Shown here: positions 1 to 5,878 of the stretch, piece after piece
Numbering within the stretch: the stretch's first letter is position 1
Layout of the letters: each line of letters opens with the position of its first letter
Origin: CABMGU01 sp035292785
GTDB taxonomy: Archaea; Nanobdellota; Nanobdellia; Woesearchaeales; ARS49
Direction of reading: 5' to 3'
Length of the DNA stretch: 11,646 bases
NCBI GenBank assembly: GCA_035292785.1
Contig: DATDPK010000055.1
Coordinates: forward strand, 1-11,646
Program-made: the position numbers and the translations under genes
The notes under the pieces: generated by a model
Told to the model about the DNA's origin: nothing
Databases searched by the model: none
Seen by the model: only the letters and a program-made list of their open reading frames with translations

Positions 1-1362
1 AACGTAATCGATGTCAACAACTACCCAATCCCAGAAATTGAAAAAATAGCAAAAGGCAACAGAAGAATAGGCCTTGGAGTAATGGGCTGGGCAGAAATGC
101 TCTCACTGCTAAACATACCATACGACAGCGAAGAAGCAATAGCAAAAGGAGAAGAAGTAATGCAGTTCATAAACGCAAAATCATTGGAAGCAAGCGAAGA
201 ACTAGCATTAGAAAGAGGAATGTTTGCAAACTTCAAAGACAGCATCTATGATACCAACGGACCATACTACAAAGAATGGGCAAAAGGAAGGCCAAGAAAT
301 TGCGCAAGAACAACAATAGCGCCAACAGGCACCATAGCAATTTGCGCTGGACTGCAAGGAGGCGGAATAGAGCCCTTCTTTGGAATAGCATACACAAGAT
401 ACAACGCCAAAGCACTTGACATGCTGAAACAAAGCAAAGAGCCAGATGAGAAAGACGTGTTCCACGAAGTAAACCCAATATTCATGATAGTAGCACAGCA
501 AAACAACTACTTCGGATTAAAGCCGGAACAGCTCTGGAAGCAAATAGAAGCAAACCACAACTCAGTAAGAGGCGTGAAAGAAATACCAGAGAAAATACAA
601 AAAGCATTTGGAAGCGCACACGACGTTGCAGTAGAATTCCACGTAAAACACCAAGCAGCATTCCAAAAACACACAGACAACGGAGTGTCAAAGACAATCA
701 ACCTGCCAAACAGTGCAACAGTAGAAGACATCAAGAAAACATACATGATGGCATGGGAAATGGGGTGCAAAGGAATCACGGTTTACCGAGATGGATGCAA
801 GAGCCACCAAGTACTGAACATTACAAAGAAGGAAGTAAAGGTTGAGAAACCAAAAATAGACGCATCAGAAGGCGTGAACTCAATATATTACAAGTTCGAA
901 ACAGGATACGGACCAGTACACGTACACATCGACCACCACGAAGGCAAAATACTGAAAGTGTTCACGAACATAGCACCAATAGGAACAGAAATAGCAGGAT
1001 TGACCTCAGTGCTTGGAATAATCATAAGCAACTACCTGGAAATGGGCGGAGATGTCAACGAGGTAAGAAAGCACCTGAACAGCATCAAAAGCGACAGGCC
1101 ATACGGCTTCGGGCCAAAAAGAATAGAAAGCATCCCGCACGCAGTCTCAATGGCGCTAAACAAGTTCCTGGCGCAAATAGGCAATTTACCAGGACAACAA
1201 CTGCTGACACCGCACGTGGAAAAAGTCACAACAGAAGTGAAAATACAACCGCAGGAACAAAAACAGGGCCACTGCCCAAAATGCTACAGCCCGAACATTG
1301 CTTTCCTAAGCGGATGCTCAGGACCAACGTGCTACGAGTGCGGATTTTCAGAATGTAGCTAA
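1..1362 (+). CDS. nrdJ: Class II (adenosylcobalamin-dependent) ribonucleotide reductase, C-terminal part
   Basis: This is the 3' part of a reductase that converts ribonucleotides to deoxyribonucleotides using a radical generated from adenosylcobalamin. The frame is open from base 1, so the start and the N-terminal catalytic half lie outside the window; 453 residues are visible. They begin with the family stretch NVIDVNNYP and NRRIGLGVMGWAEML, followed by the phosphate-binding loop TIAPTGTIAI (about residues 105-114), GGGIEPFF, and KGITVYRDGC (about 257-266). Residues about 290-390 match the TSCPD-type domain that follows the barrel in many class II enzymes. The tail carries six cysteines (C425, C428, C439, C444, C447, C452 in window numbering), ending TCYECGFSECS. 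In this family such tail cysteines re-reduce the active site and may bind zinc. An adenosyltransferase follows 32 nt downstream, which supports B12 dependence. Class is inferred from the sequence pattern and this neighbour, since the N-terminal half is unseen. Confidence 0.93.
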   Translation, partial: NVIDVNNYPIPEIEKIAKGNRRIGLGVMGWAEMLSLLNIPYDSEEAIAKGEEVMQFINAKSLEASEELALERGMFANFKDSIYDTNGPYYKEWAKGRPRNCARTTIAPTGTIAICAGLQGGGIEPFFGIAYTRYNAKALDMLKQSKEPDEKDVFHEVNPIFMIVAQQNNYFGLKPEQLWKQIEANHNSVRGVKEIPEKIQKAFGSAHDVAVEFHVKHQAAFQKHTDNGVSKTINLPNSATVEDIKKTYMMAWEMGCKGITVYRDGCKSHQVLNITKKEVKVEKPKIDASEGVNSIYYKFETGYGPVHVHIDHHEGKILKVFTNIAPIGTEIAGLTSVLGIIISNYLEMGGDVNEVRKHLNSIKSDRPYGFGPKRIESIPHAVSMALNKFLAQIGNLPGQQLLTPHVEKVTTEVKIQPQEQKQGHCPKCYSPNIAFLSGCSGPTCYECGFSECS

Positions 1363-1363
1363 G

Positions 1364-1374
1364 TTTTTATATTT
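1364..1374 (+). promoter_or_regulatory. TATA-like promoter of the adenosyltransferase gene
   Basis: The AT-rich element TTTTTATATTT begins just after the reductase stop codon. Its centre is about 26 nt before the ATG at 1395, which fits an archaeal TATA box giving a leaderless transcript. The adenosyltransferase and the microprotein after it may therefore be transcribed independently of the reductase. No Shine-Dalgarno sequence is seen before the ATG. Confidence 0.55.
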
Positions 1375-1394
1375 GATTTCTTTTTCTTTACTTA

Positions 1395-1925
1395 ATGAGC
1401 ATAGTCACAAAAGGAGGAGATAAAGGGGAAACTTCTTTGTTAGGAGGCCAAAGGGTAGCGAAGACAGATGCGCGAATAGAAGCATACGGAGATGTAGACG
1501 AGCTGAACGCAAGCAGCGGGGTGGCGCTTGCGTATGTAAAAAATTCTGAAGCAAAAAAAACATTGAACAAAGTGCAGAACGACTTATTCAGAGTAGGAGC
1601 AGAACTATCTGCCTTGGGAACAAAGTTCACAAAATTCCCACGAATAACAGCAGAACATACAGACAAAATAGAGAAAGAAGTTTACAAAGTAGAGGAAAGT
1701 TTGCCAAAACAAAGATCATTTATCCTGCCCGCAGGAAACGAGGCAGCAGCACACTTACATTTAGCGCGCACAATCTGCAGAAGAACAGAAAGAAGAGCAA
1801 TGGCGTGCAACCAAAATTATCCAATTCCTGAAGTAATCAAGTATTTGAACAGACTAAGCGATTTACTGTTCATTTACGCAAGACAGGAAAACAAAGGCAA
1901 AGACGAGCCGGTAAAATATGACTGA
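1395..1925 (+). CDS. pduO: PduO-type corrinoid (cob(I)alamin) adenosyltransferase
   Basis: This enzyme transfers the 5'-deoxyadenosyl group of ATP to cob(I)alamin, giving the adenosylcobalamin cofactor. The 176-residue length is normal for the single-domain PduO/MMAB family. Visible family motifs are the N-terminal ATP-binding loop TKGGDKGETSLLGG (residues 5-18), YGDVDELNA (31-39), FILPAG (109-114), LARTICRRTERRA (123-135) with the conserved Arg/Glu cluster, and YLNRLSDLLFIYAR (150-163). It lies directly behind a class II ribonucleotide reductase, which needs this cofactor, so its main job is probably to supply that enzyme. No cobalamin biosynthesis gene is visible, so scavenging of corrinoids is an inference. 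The stop codon overlaps the start of the next small gene (ATGACTGA), which suggests translational coupling. Confidence 0.95.
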   Translation: MSIVTKGGDKGETSLLGGQRVAKTDARIEAYGDVDELNASSGVALAYVKNSEAKKTLNKVQNDLFRVGAELSALGTKFTKFPRITAEHTDKIEKEVYKVEESLPKQRSFILPAGNEAAAHLHLARTICRRTERRAMACNQNYPIPEVIKYLNRLSDLLFIYARQENKGKDEPVKYD

Positions 1926-2073
1926 AGCAACATTCCTTGACAGAGAATACGCGCGCAAACTAATCAACACTGAATACGACCAGTGCAACATCTGCGGAAT
2001 GCCAATGCTTTCTAATAAATGCAAGATAACTTGTCTAAACTGCGGGTTTAAGAGAGATTGTAGTGATTATTGA
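1918..2073 (+). CDS. Cys-rich 51-residue microprotein resembling the RNR C-terminal tail
   Basis: This short gene starts at an ATG that overlaps the adenosyltransferase stop by 8 nt and encodes 51 residues ending in TGA. Its N-terminal 22 residues (MTEATFLDREYARKL...) look helical. The rest holds six cysteines at positions 23, 26, 35, 39, 42 and 48 in the pattern C-x2-C-x8-C-x3-C-x2-C-G-F-x3-C-S. The reductase upstream ends C-x2-C-x10-C-x4-C-x2-C-G-F-x2-C-S, with TC-x2-CGF common to both. The layout also fits a generic zinc ribbon. I infer either a zinc-binding microprotein or a detached copy of the reductase tail acting as a redox or assembly partner. The function is unproven, but the overlap, cysteine spacing and position support a real gene. 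Confidence 0.75.
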   Translation: MTEATFLDREYARKLINTEYDQCNICGMPMLSNKCKITCLNCGFKRDCSDY

Positions 2074-2074
2074 C

Positions 2075-2087
2075 ATAAATTTATAAG
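2075..2087 (+). promoter_or_regulatory. TATA-like promoter of the 125-residue orphan gene
   Basis: The element ATAAATTTATAAG follows the microprotein stop by 1 nt. It sits about 25-35 nt before the ATG at 2112, consistent with a leaderless or nearly leaderless transcript. No Shine-Dalgarno sequence is visible. Confidence 0.5.
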
Positions 2088-2111
2088 AAAACAAGTTAGT
2101 CATCAAGTTCT

Positions 2112-2489
2112 ATGAGCTTATTTAACATGGTTGGCAGATACCGCAACTCCATACCCGCAAATTGCGAATTCAAAGGCTGCTTAAGACACCCAGCATACGT
2201 CATAGAATGGCATAGTCTCAATCAGCACTTGGAAAATCCACTCGTTGCTGACGATGCATATTCCTGCGGCAACTTTGCACACATTTTTGCATTATCACAC
2301 CACACAGCATATGGCGGAATTCCAGACGGCGTTGTGGATATTGAAACAATGGATATCGAACATCCAGACATAGTTGACAAAATCCGACAAGCAATGCAAG
2401 TAGAAGACGAAACACCTGAACTTCTTGAAAGACATCTACAAACAGTAGACATAACTGGAAGACAACTTGTGCTGCCGTTTATGAGATGA
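2112..2489 (+). CDS. Orphan protein with probable C4/C3H-type zinc site
   Basis: I do not recognise a named family for this 125-residue protein. There is no membrane segment or signal peptide. The N-terminal half contains C18-x4-C23 (CEFKGC) followed by RHPAYVIEW, then C52-x4-H57 (CGNFAH). The order Cys-Cys-(Ala-Tyr)-Cys-His resembles small treble-clef-like zinc domains in which a C-x4-C pair is completed by a later C-x4-H. The C-terminal half is acidic and probably helical (residues 84-112), ending in GRQLVLPFMR. It has its own TATA-like element upstream and the Gins51 promoter directly downstream, so it is probably a single-gene unit. Zinc binding is an inference from spacing, and nothing in the context indicates its role. 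Confidence 0.7.
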   Translation: MSLFNMVGRYRNSIPANCEFKGCLRHPAYVIEWHSLNQHLENPLVADDAYSCGNFAHIFALSHHTAYGGIPDGVVDIETMDIEHPDIVDKIRQAMQVEDETPELLERHLQTVDITGRQLVLPFMR

Positions 2490-2502
2490 TATTTAAGTAA
2501 CT

Positions 2503-2516
2503 AAATATTTAAATAT
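2503..2516 (+). promoter_or_regulatory. TATA-like promoter of the GINS gene
   Basis: The intergenic AT-rich stretch AAATATTTAAATAT is centred about 33 nt before the ATG at 2543. A G-rich run (AGGGGGA) then lies right before the ATG and may act as a weak ribosome binding site. A short leader is therefore expected. Confidence 0.5.
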
Positions 2517-2542
2517 CTCCAGTATAACAATAACCAGGGGGA

Positions 2543-3193
2543 ATGATGGAACAAGAAGCAAAAGAGGTAGTGCTCACCTATGAAACACTATATGAAACTC
2601 TGCGCAGAGAAAAGTCTCGCGAAGAGCTGCAGCAACTAGACGAAGGCTTCTTCAGAAATGTGCTCACATACCTGCGCGAAAAACAGCAGGCATACGATGA
2701 CAATCTTACCAAAAACGACATATTCTCACAAAGCGAAAGAGACAAACTGCATATACAGCTAAGCAACATAAGAAAAATACTAAGAGACGTGTACGACATA
2801 AGAGAAAGAAAAATCATCAACATGTCAGTAAACAAGAGCAGGACAAACTCAAACATAATAGATACTGCAAACTTATTGGTACAGGAACAAGCAATATTCC
2901 AAAGCTTAACAGCAGTTATGTCACAGCACAGAAGCGGAATACTGCACAGAATACTGGAAATGCGGGAGCCAGATGTTTTGCCAATGATACTGCCAGTGCC
3001 AGAAGTAAAAAACGAGGAAATTCCATCACCACTGGAGCACGGAATGAAAAAAATCAAAATAGTTGAAACAATGGAACAATTCTATGGCGAAGAATTAGAA
3101 CAATACGGGCCGTACCAGCCAAACGAGGAAATCACGCTTCCAGAACAACTCGCAGACATACTGATTTCTCAGGGCAAGGCAGTTGAACAGTAA
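2543..3193 (+). CDS. gins51: GINS complex subunit, Gins51 (Sld5/Psf1-like)
   Basis: This is a subunit of the GINS complex, which with MCM and the Cdc45-like nuclease forms the replicative helicase assembly. The 216-residue protein has the A-B domain order of the Sld5/Psf1 group. The helical A domain spans about residues 10-145 and contains LTYETLYETLRREKSREELQ and FFRNVLTYL. A variable linker runs from about 146 to 168. The small beta B domain covers about 170-212, including GPYQPNEEITLPEQLADIL. The start may be either of two adjacent ATGs (2543 or 2546); the G-rich run before them does not decide. L44e, S27e and aIF2-alpha genes follow on the same strand. This replication-translation neighbourhood is known in other archaea, and it reinforces the assignment, but the usual PCNA or primase partners are not in this window. 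Confidence 0.88.
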   Translation: MMEQEAKEVVLTYETLYETLRREKSREELQQLDEGFFRNVLTYLREKQQAYDDNLTKNDIFSQSERDKLHIQLSNIRKILRDVYDIRERKIINMSVNKSRTNSNIIDTANLLVQEQAIFQSLTAVMSQHRSGILHRILEMREPDVLPMILPVPEVKNEEIPSPLEHGMKKIKIVETMEQFYGEELEQYGPYQPNEEITLPEQLADILISQGKAVEQ

Positions 3194-3204
3194 CCTTTTT
3201 AAAT
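3192..3204 (+). promoter_or_regulatory. BRE/TATA promoter of the L44e-S27e operon
   Basis: The element AACCTTTTTAAAT overlaps the GINS stop codon and is centred about 26-28 nt before the L44e ATG. It fits a BRE (AACC) plus TATA box driving a leaderless transcript. Nearly the same string precedes the aIF2-alpha gene, and close relatives of it precede enolase and glycogen synthase, which strengthens the call. Confidence 0.75.
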
Positions 3205-3225
3205 ACCCCATATACCCATCAAAGT

Positions 3226-3543
3226 ATGAAGCTTCCAAAGACGAGAAACACATACTGCCCAACGTGCAAAAAGCACACAGAGCATAAGATACTCGAAGGC
3301 AAGAAAAAGACAAGAGGAAGCGCTCACCCGCTAAGCTTTGGAAGCAGGAAAAGAATCAAGGCAAGGGGAAAACTGGGAACAGGAAACCACGGCAAGTATT
3401 CCAAGCCAGCAATCACAAAATGGAGAATGGCAGGAAGAAAAACAAGCAAGAAAGTAGACTTACGATACCAATGCTCAGTCTGCAAGAAAATGCACGGAGC
3501 AAGCAAAGGCGGATTCAGAACAAGAAAAGTGGAGTTCAAATGA
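3226..3543 (+). CDS. rpl44e: Large ribosomal subunit protein eL42 (L44e)
   Basis: This is a zinc-binding protein of the large ribosomal subunit, found in archaea and eukaryotes, located near the E site. The 105-residue length is usual. The N-terminal MKLPKTRNTYCPTCKKHTEH supplies C11 and C14, and QCSVCKKMHG supplies C83 and C86, giving the family's four-cysteine zinc site. The basic middle part includes GTGNHGKYSKP (residues 51-61), the conserved loop of the family. The start is fixed by the family N-terminus and by a BRE/TATA element about 26 nt upstream. The stop overlaps the S27e start (ATGA), the usual archaeal gene pair. Confidence 0.97.
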   Translation: MKLPKTRNTYCPTCKKHTEHKILEGKKKTRGSAHPLSFGSRKRIKARGKLGTGNHGKYSKPAITKWRMAGRKTSKKVDLRYQCSVCKKMHGASKGGFRTRKVEFK

Positions 3544-3728
3544 GAAATAGAATGAAAGAAACAGAAAGCAAATTCGTGAAAATACGCTGCCCAAAATGCA
3601 AAAACGAACAAATAATGTTCGGCAAGGCAAGTTCTATAGTCAACTGCCTGGTCTGCAGCAAAGTACTCGCAGAACCAACAGGCGGAAAGAGCAGGGTAAA
3701 AGCACGAGTTCTTGAAGTTCTGGAGTAA
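3540..3728 (+). CDS. rps27e: Small ribosomal subunit protein eS27 (S27e)
   Basis: This is a small-subunit ribosomal protein with a zinc ribbon. The 62-residue product begins MRNRMKETESKFVKIRCPKC. The zinc ligands are C17, C20, C36 and C39 in a C-x2-C-x15-C-x2-C arrangement, followed by the family ending LAEPTGGKSRVKARVLEVLE. The frame stays open upstream inside L44e to 3420, but that extension is not homologous. The ATG at 3540 forms an ATGA overlap with the L44e stop and gives the normal family length; a second in-frame ATG, at residue 5, is a less likely alternative. The overlap implies translational coupling with L44e. Confidence 0.96.
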   Translation: MRNRMKETESKFVKIRCPKCKNEQIMFGKASSIVNCLVCSKVLAEPTGGKSRVKARVLEVLE

Positions 3729-3733
3729 TTTAA

Positions 3734-4084
3734 ATGGACAATCAAACACTTGTTGAGAGATTATACAGATTACAGGGAGAGATAAGATCAGTAAATTCAG
3801 CTGTAGTCGGACAGATAACAAAAGCAATCATTCCACTGCTGGAATACAAAGGACGCTTGGAACACGCAAGTGAAAGAGACCTCCTGGAAATTTTAGGAAT
3901 CACCAGAAATAATGTCGCTTATTTCATACGCATTTTCAAAGGCGAAGAAGTTGAAGCAGTCGCAAGAGACGTGCCTAAAAAAACATCAGAACGCAAACCA
4001 GCAATTACAGGAAGAAGAGCACCGGTAGAAAACACAGAGTGGAATGGCGGCTGGGATAATGCTGTTTCTGCGTACGAGAGATAA
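3734..4084 (+). CDS. Orphan 116-residue protein in the ribosomal operon
   Basis: I do not recognise a family. The gene starts 5 nt after S27e with no Shine-Dalgarno sequence, so it is probably cotranscribed with L44e and S27e. Residues 1-75 are predicted helical, with a central ASERDLLEILGITRNNVAYF (45-64) that could be a small helix-turn-helix-like bundle. The C-terminal 40 residues are basic and then low-complexity (KKTSERKPAITGRRAP, NGGWDNAVSAYER) and are probably disordered. There are no cysteines, signal peptide or membrane segments. It takes the place where aIF2-alpha normally follows S27e in archaeal gene order. Its stop directly abuts the stop of the convergent gene. Nucleic-acid binding is a weak inference from the charge pattern and position. 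Confidence 0.7.
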   Translation: MDNQTLVERLYRLQGEIRSVNSAVVGQITKAIIPLLEYKGRLEHASERDLLEILGITRNNVAYFIRIFKGEEVEAVARDVPKKTSERKPAITGRRAPVENTEWNGGWDNAVSAYER

Positions 4085-4858
4085 TTAACCAGTCTTTGGC
4101 GTGAAGAAATTCTGAGCAACCATTTCCATATACGTTCTTATCATATCCTTCTCAGGATAAAATGAAAAGTATACTTCTGCGGCTTCCCTGAATGTACTGC
4201 AACGAGCCAATCCACGAACAAGCTCTGGCTTTGGAAGACAATGCACTTCGCTTTGGCGCGAAATCATATCGCCAATATGGCAGCCCCACACCCTGTTTGC
4301 CGTATGATAAAGCGCCCGCCCAAATACAGGATTTGCCTCGCAGTAAGCATCGATTTCTTCAGGACCGCGCATACCTTTAAGCATCTCCATTATTTTGTCC
4401 CATACCGACATCATTTTCCCGAAATCAGGAGGAGGAAGGCCTGCGTACATCCCGCCAATACGCGCAACCATTTCAGCCAAATTCTTCAGCTCCCAAATCC
4501 GGTGGTTGCCGTGCTTCCACTTTTTCTTCATCTGCCGAGTTTCGATATCAGCAGTCTCGTCCCACAAAGGAAAATTAATATTATGATGGCAATAATGAGC
4601 TGTTTCTTCTGCAATCGCCCAATGCACTTCTTCTATATTGGTTTTATTTGCTTCGTACCATCCTGCATCAACCCAAATACAGCGGTCATTAGTTCCCATT
4701 TGGTATGCAAAACAGGCAGAGGCGCCAGCCATCACATCATCCTGCGGAATATCTGTGCGGATTTCAATGCGCGGAGGCGGAGCAACTATGCCAAAAACAG
4801 GTTGTATACGCTCGCTTTTCTCCAAAACAAGGTCAGATAATTCCTTAGGCACTTCCAT
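4085..4858 (-). CDS. Orphan EExxHxxHH protein, possible divergent metallohydrolase
   Basis: No named family is recognised. The product is 257 residues from the ATG at 4858, or 271 from an in-frame TTG at 4900. The ATG is preferred because a TATA-like element lies 27 nt upstream. Numbered from the TTG, the core has AIAEETAHYCHH (residues 95-106), an E-E-x-x-H-x-x-H-H arrangement. It resembles a zincin helix, except that Glu replaces the usual first His of HExxH. About 37 residues on, NLAEMVARIGGMYAG offers a further conserved-looking Glu (E143), and RALYHTANRVW a His. It is soluble, with no signal peptide, and rich in Trp, Met and Cys. It lies on the opposite strand between S27e/orphan and aIF2-alpha, interrupting a normally continuous cluster. 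Metal binding is inferred only. A 199-codon plus-strand frame opposite it was judged a shadow. Confidence 0.72.
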   Translation of the reverse strand: MEVPKELSDLVLEKSERIQPVFGIVAPPPRIEIRTDIPQDDVMAGASACFAYQMGTNDRCIWVDAGWYEANKTNIEEVHWAIAEETAHYCHHNINFPLWDETADIETRQMKKKWKHGNHRIWELKNLAEMVARIGGMYAGLPPPDFGKMMSVWDKIMEMLKGMRGPEEIDAYCEANPVFGRALYHTANRVWGCHIGDMISRQSEVHCLPKPELVRGLARCSTFREAAEVYFSFYPEKDMIRTYMEMVAQNFFTPKTG

Positions 4859-4878
4859 AGAATAAAGCACGCTTGCCC

Positions 4879-4890
4879 GACTATAAAATG
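4879..4890 (-). promoter_or_regulatory. TATA-like promoter of the EExxHxxHH gene
   Basis: On the minus strand the element reads CATTTTATAGTC, centred about 27 nt before the ATG at 4858. This gives a leaderless transcript and argues against the TTG start at 4900, which would lie upstream of the TATA box itself. Confidence 0.5.
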
Positions 4891-4901
4891 TTTTCTCCAA
4901 A

Positions 4902-4914
4902 ACCTTTTTAAACG
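4902..4914 (+). promoter_or_regulatory. BRE/TATA promoter of the aIF2-alpha operon
   Basis: The element ACCTTTTTAAACG, preceded by A's, is centred about 26 nt before the ATG at 4935 and closely repeats the L44e promoter. It provides a fresh start for aIF2-alpha, Nop10 and PAC2, which are cut off from the L44e-S27e transcript by the opposite-strand gene. Confidence 0.75.
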
Positions 4915-4934
4915 CGGTTTATTCTCGACATCGT

Positions 4935-5711
4935 ATGCTTTTAAAGAAACAGGGATTTCCACAGGACGAAGAATTAGTTCTATGCACAGTAACAGGAGTC
5001 AATCCTCACTCAGTATTCTGCACTTTAGATGAATACGGCGGAAGAACAGGAATGATACACATATCAGAAGTAGCGCCGGGAAGAATAAGAAACATTCGTG
5101 AATTTGTCCAGGAAGGCAAAAAAGTGGTCTGTAAAGTATTGCAGACAAACAAGGAAAAAGGACACATAGACTTGAGTTTAAGAAGAGTCAACCAGACGCA
5201 AAAAACCAACAAGCTCAATGAGATAAAACAAGAACAATTGTCAGAAAAAATAATCGAGTACGCTGCAAAACAGACAGGCGAAAGCGTGCTCACGCTCTAC
5301 AACAAGCTTACAGAGAAAATGCTGGCAAAATACGTTAGCATATTCGCGGCATTTGAAGAAGTCGCAAACGACAAACTAAACCTTGAAACACTCATTGACA
5401 AAAAAATAGCAAAACTTCTCACAGATGCAATAAAGCAAAGAATAAAACCGCCGCAAGTAGAAATCGGAGGAGACCTGAAAATAACAAGCTACGCTCCAAA
5501 CGGAATACAGCAAATAAAAGACGCGCTGGCATTTGCAGCAAAAGCAGGAGCTGCAGTAAGATACTTGGGAGCAGGAGCATACCACGTTGAAGTCAAGGCA
5601 AGCGACTACAAAGACGCAGAAAAACTTCTCAAAACAGCAGTCGATGCAGCAATAAACTTTGCCGAGAAAAACAAGATGATAGCAGAATTCATAAGAAAAG
5701 AAGAAAAATGA
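4935..5711 (+). CDS. eif2a: Translation initiation factor aIF2 subunit alpha
   Basis: This is the alpha subunit of the heterotrimeric factor that brings initiator Met-tRNA to the ribosome. The 258-residue length is typical. Domains in order are an N-terminal S1/OB fold (about residues 10-85, with DEYGGRTGMIHISEV and GHIDLSLRRV), a helical middle domain (about 90-175), and a C-terminal alpha/beta domain (about 175-258, with GGDLKITSYAPNGIQQIKDA and YHVEVKASDYKDAEKLL). At the place corresponding to the eukaryotic regulatory Ser51 (SELS-R) the sequence reads SEVAPGRIRNI, with Ala, so eIF2-kinase-type control at this position is not expected. The ATG start is supported by a BRE/TATA element 26 nt upstream. 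The stop overlaps the Nop10 start (ATGA). Confidence 0.96.
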   Translation: MLLKKQGFPQDEELVLCTVTGVNPHSVFCTLDEYGGRTGMIHISEVAPGRIRNIREFVQEGKKVVCKVLQTNKEKGHIDLSLRRVNQTQKTNKLNEIKQEQLSEKIIEYAAKQTGESVLTLYNKLTEKMLAKYVSIFAAFEEVANDKLNLETLIDKKIAKLLTDAIKQRIKPPQVEIGGDLKITSYAPNGIQQIKDALAFAAKAGAAVRYLGAGAYHVEVKASDYKDAEKLLKTAVDAAINFAEKNKMIAEFIRKEEK

Positions 5712-5878
5712 AACACATACTAAAATGCCAAAAGTGCAATGCTTACACGATGAGTGAAAACTGCAAATGCGGCGACAAAGCAATAACAACAAGACCACAA
5801 AAATATTCACCGCAAAAATACGCCGAATACAGAAGAGAGGCAAAACGAGAAGAACTGGTGAAAAAAGGAATGTTATGA
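5708..5878 (+). CDS. nop10: H/ACA RNP component Nop10
   Basis: This is a small protein of the H/ACA ribonucleoprotein that guides rRNA pseudouridylation together with Cbf5, Gar1 and L7Ae. The product is 56 residues. The N-terminal zinc ribbon has C7-x2-C10 (CQKC) and C19-x-C21 (CKCG). A linker follows (TTRPQKYSPQKYAEYRREAK), where the RP-x-[KR]-[FY]-SP-x-D/K-[KR]-Y signature of the family is recognisable, then a C-terminal helix ending KKGML. It overlaps both neighbours through ATGA junctions, so translation of aIF2-alpha, Nop10 and PAC2 is probably coupled. The order aIF2-alpha then Nop10 is the usual archaeal one. Confidence 0.95.
   Translation: MKHILKCQKCNAYTMSENCKCGDKAITTRPQKYSPQKYAEYRREAKREELVKKGML

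Noticed and set aside
3420..3539. N-terminal extension of S27e
   Set aside because: The extra 40 residues lie entirely inside L44e in another frame, and family length and the ATGA junction fix the start at 3540.
3324..3827. 167-codon minus-strand frame across L44e, S27e and the 116-residue gene
   Set aside because: It is antisense to two certain ribosomal protein genes, and its composition (Phe, Leu, Cys, Ser rich) is that of a shadow frame.
4241..4840. 199-codon plus-strand frame opposite the EExxHxxHH gene
   Set aside because: The minus-strand frame is longer, has a promoter with correct spacing and a more protein-like composition with motif-like helices. The plus-strand translation is rich in scattered His, Pro, Phe and Arg, as antisense shadows are.
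5767..5874. N-terminal extension of the PAC2 protein
   Set aside because: It is Nop10 sequence read in another frame. The ATG at 5875 fits the family N-terminus and the ATGA overlap.
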